In this document: one piece after another, positions 14,817 through 19,934 of the stretch | How positions within the stretch are numbered: position 1 is the stretch's first letter | How the letters are laid out: each line of letters starts with the position of its first letter | Assembly: GCA_004554105.1 (NCBI GenBank) | Contig: SFNW01000023.1 | Span: forward strand, 1 to 19,934 | Direction: 5' to 3' | DNA from: Clostridiales bacterium | GTDB taxonomy: Bacteria > Bacillota > Clostridia > Oscillospirales > CAG-272 | DNA length: 19,934 nucleotides | Made by a program: the position numbers and the translations under genes | The notes under the pieces: model-generated | The model's database searches: none | Told to the model about the DNA's origin: nothing | Seen by the model: only the letters and a program-made list of their open reading frames with translations

Positions 14817-15744
14817 GCTCGGCTTCCTCCTTTGCATCGGTTTTGGCTTCGGCTTCCGCCGCTTCGCTCTCGGCGGGGGCTTCGACCCTGCCTTTTTTGC
14901 TCTTTTTGCCCTTTCTGCGGCGGGTGCGCGTGTCGCCGAAGAGCATGGCGGTCAACTGCTGGCGCAGCGTGGTGTAATTCTGCCCGCCAAAGAGCGAGCC
15001 GCCGACGGCAAGCGAGATTTCGCCGGTCTCCTCCGAGACGATGATGACGACGGCGTCGCTGACCTCGCTGACGCCGACGCCCGCACGGTGGCGCGTGCCC
15101 TTATCCTTGCTGATTTGCGTATTCTGCGTCAGCGGCAGAAAGCAGCCCGCCGCGGCGATGCGGCTGCCGCGGATAATCATAGCGCCGTCATGCAGCGCGG
15201 CTTTGTTGAAAAAGATGTTTTTGATGAGGCTCTGCGAAATCATCGCGTCGATCTGCACGCCGGTCTTCATGATGTCGCCGAGTTTGGTGGTGCGCTCAAT
15301 GACAATCAGCGCGCCGGTGCGGTCGCGTGCCATGTCGCTTGCCGCGATGCAGACGTTGTCGATTGCCCGCGTCATTTCGGCAAGCTCCTTCGGCTCGGTC
15401 AGATTGCGAATCGAGCGCAGCGGGTCGCCGCCCACCTTTTCAAGCGCGGCGCGCAGCTCGGGCTGAAAGAGGATAATCAGGGCAAGCAGGCCGACCTGGA
15501 AGACGTTTTGCAAGAGAAATTCCATCGCGTTCATGTCGAGCAGTGCCGTCAGGGCGTAGAGCGCGACGAGAATGCCGAGACCGAGCGCGAGTTTCCCCGC
15601 ACGCCGCTCACGGACAAAGCGGTAGATGTAGTACAGCACGACGGCGAGCATCGCGATGTCGATGACGTCCGAAAACGAAATAGACATGAACTGTGCGCCG
15701 ATTTTGCCGAACGCGTCGGTCAGATAATTCAGAATGGTCTGCAA
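14797..15744 (-). CDS. cdaA: Membrane diadenylate cyclase CdaA
   Basis: This 315-residue protein has three membrane helices in the first 100 residues, then a DAC domain. The catalytic motifs DGA (186-188, in ALHDGAMII) and RHR (218-220, in GTRHRAGVG) are intact. It joins two ATP into c-di-AMP, which controls potassium and osmolyte transport and so turgor. The C-terminus carries a strongly basic stretch RTRRRKGKKSKKGR (about 273-286) followed by an Ala/Glu-rich tail of some 30 residues, beyond the usual end of the cyclase. The TTG start at 15744 is chosen because GGAGGT lies six bases upstream (15756-15751); an earlier in-frame TTG at 15768 has no binding site. A good promoter stands at 15807-15836. 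Confidence 0.94.
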   Translation of the reverse strand: MQTILNYLTDAFGKIGAQFMSISFSDVIDIAMLAVVLYYIYRFVRERRAGKLALGLGILVALYALTALLDMNAMEFLLQNVFQVGLLALIILFQPELRAALEKVGGDPLRSIRNLTEPKELAEMTRAIDNVCIAASDMARDRTGALIVIERTTKLGDIMKTGVQIDAMISQSLIKNIFFNKAALHDGAMIIRGSRIAAAGCFLPLTQNTQISKDKGTRHRAGVGVSEVSDAVVIIVSEETGEISLAVGGSLFGGQNYTTLRQQLTAMLFGDTRTRRRKGKKSKKGRVEAPAESEAAEAEAKTDAKEEAEHGGNEQ

Positions 15745-15806
15745 GGCCGCACCTCCGATTCCGCCCAAGGGGATAATCGCTTAAGGGGATAATTATAGTA
15801 TTTTAT

Positions 15807-15836
15807 ATTATAGCATAAAATAAAATGTGATGTAAA
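15807..15836 (-). promoter_or_regulatory. Promoter of the cdaA-cdaR-oxidoreductase operon
   Basis: Read leftwards: TTTACA (15836-15831), an 18-base A/T-rich spacer and a perfect TATAAT (15812-15807). Transcription should start near 15800, leaving about 55 leader bases before the TTG of cdaA. Confidence 0.75.
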
Positions 15837-15923
15837 GGCTTTCGGAAAAATGAAAGAATAAATTTTTGCCTGAAAAATTGTATGATTTTTCAAAAAAGAG
15901 TGGCAAAGCCGTTTGCGGCATGG

Positions 15924-15929
15924 TATACT
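15924..15929 (+). promoter_or_regulatory. Candidate extended -10 promoter of the hydrolase-murF-ddl operon
   Basis: TGGTATACT (15921-15929) gives an extended -10 with the TGn element and TATACT. The sequence 17 bases further up is a poor -35 (TGGCAA, 15901-15906), which extended -10 promoters can tolerate. The predicted start is near 15936, so the leader of about 195 bases would contain the simple repeat and the family B element. Confidence 0.5.
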
Positions 15930-15935
15930 AAAAAA

Positions 15936-15964
15936 AGTGAAAAGAGAAAAGTGAAAAGTGAAGA
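15936..15964 (+). repeat. Short purine-rich direct repeat (GTGAAAAG units)
   Basis: About four imperfect copies of a 7-10 base unit, GTGAAAAG or GAGAAAA, run in tandem directly after the predicted transcription start. Such tracts often reflect slippage and can vary in copy number; no function is claimed. Confidence 0.55.
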
Positions 15965-15965
15965 G

Positions 15966-16079
15966 ATGCGGTTGAAAACCGCGGAGCGGTTTTCTGCATT
16001 TTGTGAAAATGCGTTTCGGACCGTCGGGGACGCCGGTCCCTGCGTCTGTCCGATGCGCTGTGCCGTATGGGCGGATTCC
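15966..16079 (+). repeat. Composite hairpin repeat (family B, copy 3)
   Basis: Hairpins AAAACCGC/GCGGTTTT (about 15975-15993) and GCATTTT/AAAATGC (15996-16012) lead into a unit at 16018-16041. That unit matches the inverted 11816-11839 unit at 23 of 24 positions. GGGCGGATTCC at 16069-16079 then matches the inverted 11777-11787 end exactly, at nearly the same spacing. With the two promoters and the simple repeat this accounts for most of the 360-odd bases between cdaA and the hydrolase. An ATG inside it (16003) is in frame with the hydrolase but is part of the repeat and not a credible start. Confidence 0.75.
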
Positions 16080-16131
16080 GTATTTGCCCGTGACTGATGC
16101 TTTGATTCTTTTCGGAAAGAGGGGAAAAACC

Positions 16132-16914
16132 GTGACCTATACTTCAAACGGACGCACCGTGGCATACAAACGCTTCGGCGACGGCGCGGACGCGGTCGTC
16201 ATTTTTCACGGTTGGGGCTGCTCGGGCGAGGTCTTTGCAAAGACCGCCGAGGCATTGAAAGGCAACTATACGGTGATTGTCCCCGACCTCTGCGGCTTCG
16301 GCGCAAGTCCCGAGCCGCCCGCGCCGATGTCGCCCGGCGACTACGCCGATTTGTTCATCAACCTGATCGCGGCGCTCGGCTTTGCGCGCGTTTCGTTTAT
16401 CGGGCATTCCTACGGCGGGCGCGTGATTTTCAAAATTTTCGAGGCGCAGGCGGTGCGCGGCGGACTGCCGTTTGAAATTCGGCGCGTCATGCTGCTCGAC
16501 GCGGCGGGCATCAAGCCGAAAAAGACGCCTGCAATGCTGATTTCGCTGTATGCCTATAAGGCGGGGCGGCGGCTGCTTTCGCTGCCGCCGATGCAAAAAC
16601 TCTTCCCGAACGCGGTCGACGCATGGCGCAGAAAACGCGGCTCGGACGACTACAACCGCGCGAGCGAAATCATGAAAAAAACGCTTGTCCTCGCCGTCAA
16701 CGAGGATTTGCGCCCGCTGCTTCGCAAGGTGACCGCGCCGACGCTGCTGTTCTGGGGCGAAAAGGACGACGCGACGCCGCTCTCCGACGCGAAAATCATG
16801 GAAAAGGAGATTCCCGACGCGGGACTGGTCGTCGTAAAGGGCGGCAGCCACTTCTCGTTTAACGACGACCCCGCGCTCTATTTCCGCGTTCTCGCCTCCT
16901 TCTTTGAATGCTGA
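16132..16914 (+). CDS. Alpha/beta-fold hydrolase
   Basis: This 260-residue protein has the full alpha/beta hydrolase signature. HGWG at 26-29 forms the oxyanion hole, GHSYG at 91-95 carries the nucleophile S93, D212 lies in FWGEKDDATP, and H240 lies in KGGSHFSF. There is no signal peptide, so it is probably cytoplasmic; the substrate cannot be told. The GTG start at 16132 is chosen because AGAGGGG sits about eight bases upstream and the protein then begins directly with the first beta strand. Longer versions would read through a repeat. It ends 15 bases before the MurF-like gene, so a shared message is likely and a role linked to peptidoglycan precursors or recycling is a guess. Confidence 0.88.
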   Translation: MTYTSNGRTVAYKRFGDGADAVVIFHGWGCSGEVFAKTAEALKGNYTVIVPDLCGFGASPEPPAPMSPGDYADLFINLIAALGFARVSFIGHSYGGRVIFKIFEAQAVRGGLPFEIRRVMLLDAAGIKPKKTPAMLISLYAYKAGRRLLSLPPMQKLFPNAVDAWRRKRGSDDYNRASEIMKKTLVLAVNEDLRPLLRKVTAPTLLFWGEKDDATPLSDAKIMEKEIPDAGLVVVKGGSHFSFNDDPALYFRVLASFFEC

Positions 16915-16929
16915 AAAACGAGGTTTGCA

Positions 16930-18504
16930 ATGGATAGATTCGATGCTTTTACCCTGTCGCTGCACGCGATTTCGGTCGCGTCGCTGCTTGTGTTTCTGTT
17001 TTTCACGGCGCGTTATTTTCTGCATATGTTCCAGCTCAATTCCTACACCGCAAAGGTGCAGTGGAACTGGATGCGCGAAAATAAGCGCCGCCTGATTCCG
17101 CAGTGCATTGCGCTTGTCGCGGCGATTGCCTGCGCGTTTATCCGCCCGCACGGCGGCGCTTACGGCTACGGGCTGTTTGCGCTTGTCTGCCTTGCGCTTG
17201 CGGTCTGTTGCCTGCCGAAAAAGGCGAAAAAGCCGCTGGTTTACACCGCGCGGCTGAAACGCCTGCTCGTCACGCTTTCGCTGCTTGCCGCGCTTTTGCT
17301 CGTCCTCGCCGTTCTGCTCGGCGGCACGGGCGAATTTGTGCTGCTCGGACTGACCGCGCCGGCTCTGCCGTTTCTCATTCCGCTTGCAAACAAAATCAAT
17401 TCGCCATTAGAGCGTGCGGTACGCAATTATTATATCCGCGACGCGAAAAAACTGCTCGCGTCCTGCAAAAATCTCAAAATCATCGGCATCACCGGCTCGT
17501 TCGGCAAGACCTCGGTCAAGTATTACCTCACCCACCTGCTCGAGGTGCGCTACAACACGCTGATGACGCCCGAAAGCTACAACACGCCGATGGGCGTGGT
17601 CAAGACGATTCGCACATCCTTGCGTGCGACGCATGAAATCTTCGTCTGCGAAATGGGCGCGAAGTATGTCGGCGACATCAAGGAGCTGTGCGACATCGTT
17701 CACCCGCAGCGCGGCATCGTCACTTCGATCGGCGAACAGCATCTCGAGAGCTTCGGCAGCGTCGAGAACATCATCAAGACCAAGTACGAGCTGGCGGACG
17801 CGCTGCCCGAAGACGGCACGCTCTATGTCAATCTCTCAAGCGAGACGATTGCAAAAAATCCGCCGCCCCGCGCTGCCGTAACCTACGGTTTGCGTCCCGA
17901 CGCCGACTTTTACGCGACCGATATCGAGGTTGACACGGGCGGCACGCGCTTTACGCTCGTCCACGGCGACGAGAAGCAGCGCTTCTCGACAAAGCTCATC
18001 GGCGAGGCGAATGTCGTCAACATCGTCGGCGCGATAGCGGCGGCATGCGGATACGGCATTCCGCTTGCCGAGCTGGTTCCCGCCGTGCGGACGCTACGCT
18101 GCGTACCGCACCGCATGGAGCTGCTCGACCGCGGCGATATGGCGATCATTGACGACGCGTTCAACTCCAATCCCGCGGGCGCAGCGGCGGCACTCGAAAC
18201 GCTCGGGCGTTTCGACGCCGTGAAAATCATCGTCACCCCGGGCATGATTGAACTGGGCGACCGCTCGGACGCGCTCAACGCCGCGCTCGGCGCAAAGGCG
18301 GCGGGTGTCTGCGATTTGATTGTCGCCGTCGGCGAAAAGCAGGCAAAGCCGATTTTACGCGGGGCGAAGGAAGCCGGCGCGGACAAGGAAAAGCTGTGCG
18401 TCGCCAAGACCTTTGACGAGGCGATGCAGCTTGTGCGCGCGTTTGACGCAAAGGGCAGAAAAAAGGTCGTTTTGCTCGAAAACGATTTGCCCGATAATTA
18501 CTAA
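16930..18504 (+). CDS. Membrane-anchored MurF-like Mur ligase
   Basis: This 524-residue protein has about five hydrophobic segments (roughly 11-33, 57-72, 77-95, 110-131, 135-152) before a Mur ligase core. The core has the ATP loop GITGSFGKTS (186-195), TPESYNTPMGV (213-223), EMGAKYVGDI (241-250) and GEQHLESFGS (268-277), with KYEL holding the expected carbamylated lysine. The C-terminal domain has PHRMELL, IDDAFNSNP and VTPGMIELGDRS, all MurF-like. MurF adds D-Ala-D-Ala to UDP-MurNAc-tripeptide; the neighbouring ddl supports that role. The usual N-terminal domain that binds the UDP-sugar is not recognisable; the membrane part takes its place. GAGG precedes the ATG. Alternatives are a second MurF paralogue or a ligase acting on lipid-linked precursor. 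Confidence 0.85.
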   Translation: MDRFDAFTLSLHAISVASLLVFLFFTARYFLHMFQLNSYTAKVQWNWMRENKRRLIPQCIALVAAIACAFIRPHGGAYGYGLFALVCLALAVCCLPKKAKKPLVYTARLKRLLVTLSLLAALLLVLAVLLGGTGEFVLLGLTAPALPFLIPLANKINSPLERAVRNYYIRDAKKLLASCKNLKIIGITGSFGKTSVKYYLTHLLEVRYNTLMTPESYNTPMGVVKTIRTSLRATHEIFVCEMGAKYVGDIKELCDIVHPQRGIVTSIGEQHLESFGSVENIIKTKYELADALPEDGTLYVNLSSETIAKNPPPRAAVTYGLRPDADFYATDIEVDTGGTRFTLVHGDEKQRFSTKLIGEANVVNIVGAIAAACGYGIPLAELVPAVRTLRCVPHRMELLDRGDMAIIDDAFNSNPAGAAAALETLGRFDAVKIIVTPGMIELGDRSDALNAALGAKAAGVCDLIVAVGEKQAKPILRGAKEAGADKEKLCVAKTFDEAMQLVRAFDAKGRKKVVLLENDLPDNY

Positions 18505-18531
18505 GAAAAAGTTCTTGTAAGAATCTATTAT

Positions 18532-18638
18532 GGCTCCCTCTTTGAGGGAGCTGTCGGCAGAGCCGACTGAAGGAGTTTGCCGGTCTGTCTGACTCCTTCC
18601 GTCACGCTTCGCGTGCCACCTCCCTCTCGGAGGGAGGC
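18532..18638 (-). repeat. Nested-hairpin intergenic repeat (family A, copy 3)
   Basis: This 107-bp copy lies between the MurF-like gene and ddl, inside the presumed operon. Pairings are GGCTCCCTC/GAGGGAGC, GTCGGC/GCCGAC, AGGAGT facing ACTCCTT, CACGC/GCGTG and CCTCCCTC/GAGGGAGG. It has the same orientation as copy 2. Several inner stems differ from copy 1 on both arms at once, so pairing is retained. It will be part of the message if ddl is read from upstream. Confidence 0.85.
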
Positions 18639-18692
18639 AGAGGAACGATTGCGGTGACAAAATGAAAAATCTCTTCCCGAAAGGAAAACGAT

Positions 18693-19868
18693 ATGAAGAT
18701 TCAACTCGGCGTGCTCTTCGGCGGAAAGTCGACCGAACACGAAATTTCCATCATTTCGGCGGTACAGGCAATGCTCGCGCTCGACCGCGAGAAGTACGAC
18801 GTCGTGCCGCTCTACATCACCAAGGATAACCGCTTTTTCACGGGGAGTGCGCTCCTTGACATCGAAAACTACAAAGACATTCCCGCACTGCTCGGAAAGT
18901 GCGAGCGCGTGACGCTTGTCGGAGAGGGCGACGTTGCGGGCGTCTATCGGTTTCCGCCGAAGCCGCTCGGCAAAAACCGCATCGGGCAGATTGACGTCGC
19001 GTTTCCGATTGTTCACGGTACGAACGCCGAGGACGGCGTCCTCGCGGGCTATATCGAGATGCTGAATCTCCCTTACGTCGGCTGTGACGTAGCGTCGAGC
19101 GCACTCGGCATGGACAAATACGCGATGAAGGCGGTCTTTAAGGACAACGGCATTCCCGTGCTCGACTGCAAGCTGTATACGAGCGCGGACTACGCCGACC
19201 CCGAACGCACCGTGCGTGAAATCGAGGCGGCGTTTGCCTACCCCGTCATCGTCAAGCCGGTAAACCTCGGCTCAAGCATCGGCATCAGCGTCGCCGCCGA
19301 CCGCGCCGCGCTCGAAAAGGCGCTGGATACGGCGTTTTCCTTTGCGCAGGTCGTGCTGGTCGAACGCGCGATTACCCACTTGCGCGAAATCAACTGCGCG
19401 GTGCTGGGCGACCGCTTCGGCGCGGAGGCGTCCGAGTGCGAGGAGCCGGTCGCAGCTGATGAGATTTTGTCCTTTGAGAACAAATACATCGACAACGCTA
19501 AGGGCGGCAAATCGAGCGGCATGGCAAGCGTCAAGCGCAAGATTCCCGCCGAGCTTTCGCCCGAGCTGCGCGAGGAGATTCGCGCAACTGCGGTCAAGGC
19601 GTTCCGCGCCCTCGGCTGCTCGGGCGTCGCACGCATCGACTTTATGATCGACTGCGACGAAAACAAGGTTTACTTAAACGAAATCAACACGATTCCCGGG
19701 TCGCTGTCGTTTTATCTGTGGGAGCCGATCGGCGTGTCCTACACCGAGCTGCTCGACCGCATGATTGCGCTTGCGATGAAGCGTCACCGCGAGCGTGCGG
19801 GGCTGACCTATTCGTTTGAGAGTAATGTATTGTCGGGGATCCGTCTCGGCGGCGTAAAAGGGAAATAG
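18693..19868 (+). CDS. ddl: D-alanine--D-alanine ligase
   Basis: This 391-residue ATP-grasp ligase opens with FGGKSTEHEIS (9-19), the family N-terminal signature. HGTNAEDGVLAGYIEML (108-124), VKPVNLGSSIGIS (187-199) and VYLNEINTIPG (326-336) follow. It joins two D-Ala using ATP and supplies MurF, whose likely gene is next to it. The omega-loop segment ENKYIDNAKGG (262-272) keeps the Tyr-bearing EKY-like motif of D-Ala-D-Ala enzymes. The substrate loop continues PGSLSFYLWEP where classical Ddl has PGxTxxSxxP, so it belongs to a divergent subgroup. AAAGGA lies about eight bases before the ATG. The 188-base gap to the MurF-like gene is mostly a family A repeat; no separate promoter was found. 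Confidence 0.92.
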   Translation: MKIQLGVLFGGKSTEHEISIISAVQAMLALDREKYDVVPLYITKDNRFFTGSALLDIENYKDIPALLGKCERVTLVGEGDVAGVYRFPPKPLGKNRIGQIDVAFPIVHGTNAEDGVLAGYIEMLNLPYVGCDVASSALGMDKYAMKAVFKDNGIPVLDCKLYTSADYADPERTVREIEAAFAYPVIVKPVNLGSSIGISVAADRAALEKALDTAFSFAQVVLVERAITHLREINCAVLGDRFGAEASECEEPVAADEILSFENKYIDNAKGGKSSGMASVKRKIPAELSPELREEIRATAVKAFRALGCSGVARIDFMIDCDENKVYLNEINTIPGSLSFYLWEPIGVSYTELLDRMIALAMKRHRERAGLTYSFESNVLSGIRLGGVKGK

Positions 19869-19916
19869 GCGCGTGTAAAAGCTTCGCGTTGCGTCGCAGC
19901 TCCTCGAAAGCGGCTT

Positions 19917-19933
19917 GCCGTATGATATACGGC
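19917..19933. other. Inverted repeat at the window edge
   Basis: GCCGTAT (19917-19923) and ATACGGC (19927-19933) form a 7-bp stem with a 3-base loop, 48 bases after the ddl stop. The window ends one base later, so whether a T run follows cannot be seen. It may be a terminator or the start of another repeat. Confidence 0.4.
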
Positions 19934-19934
19934 T

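Noticed and set aside
14837..14837. Earlier ATG start for cdaR
   Set aside because: The ATG at 14816 has AAAGGAGG at good spacing; the earlier one has none and would deepen the overlap with cdaA.
12597..15044. An 815-codon + strand open frame opposite the oxidoreductase, cdaR and part of cdaA
   Set aside because: It is Arg-rich without domains and spans the boundaries of three real genes on the other strand.
15768..15768. Earlier TTG start for cdaA
   Set aside because: No ribosome binding site precedes it, whereas GGAGGT lies six bases before the TTG at 15744.

Overview
The window is chromosomal DNA from a GC-rich anaerobic Firmicute, most likely a clostridial lineage near Oscillospiraceae/Ruminococcaceae. 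This rests on protein families (HemZ, RqcP, YtgP/SpoVB-type flippase, CdaA/CdaR, bifunctional Rel), on the gene orders relA-dtd-hemZ and flippase-mazG-rqcP, on GGAGG-type ribosome binding sites with some TTG and GTG starts, and on dense small palindromic repeats. No genus can be named from sequence alone. No phage, transposase, CRISPR array, rRNA or tRNA was seen. The coding content is housekeeping; the less ordinary material is the repeats, a membrane-anchored MurF-like ligase and a few unusual gene adjacencies.

Layout. Positions 1-120 hold a hairpin array. A lone + strand gene for a two-repeat DUF1508 protein (243-611) follows, with its own promoter and terminator. Everything from 776 to 15744 is read leftwards, in three blocks. 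Block 1 (4022 to 776) is a MurJ/SpoVB-type flippase, mazG, hup (with its own promoter) and rqcP. Block 2 (11561 to 4281) is recJ, relA, dtd, hemZ and a uridine-kinase-like gene; the last four are joined by ATGA start/stop overlaps. Block 3 (15744 to 11956) is cdaA, cdaR and a COG2509 FAD-dependent oxidoreductase. From about 15.8 kb, transcription diverges: a rightward operon holds an alpha/beta hydrolase (16132), a MurF-like ligase with an N-terminal membrane domain, and a D-Ala-D-Ala ligase ending at 19868.

How the genes fit together. Cell envelope synthesis dominates: lipid II flipping, D-Ala-D-Ala synthesis and addition, and c-di-AMP production, which in Firmicutes is tied to turgor and wall homeostasis. 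Block 2 joins the stringent response (Rel), D-aminoacyl-tRNA proofreading (Dtd), single-strand DNA exonuclease (RecJ) and a HemZ-type radical SAM enzyme. Block 1 adds nucleotide-pool cleaning (MazG), chromosome packaging (HU) and ribosome quality control (RqcP).

Intergenic DNA. Two repeat families occur several times. One is a roughly 107-bp element of nested hairpins, present at 4147, 11651 and 18532, with paired base changes that preserve stems. The other is a modular element: a terminal motif close to AATCCRCCC, plus short hairpins separated by TGAAAT or TGAAGT linkers, found at 22-120, 11775-11956 and 15966-16079. These are the best candidates in the window for something not explained by ordinary gene annotation.
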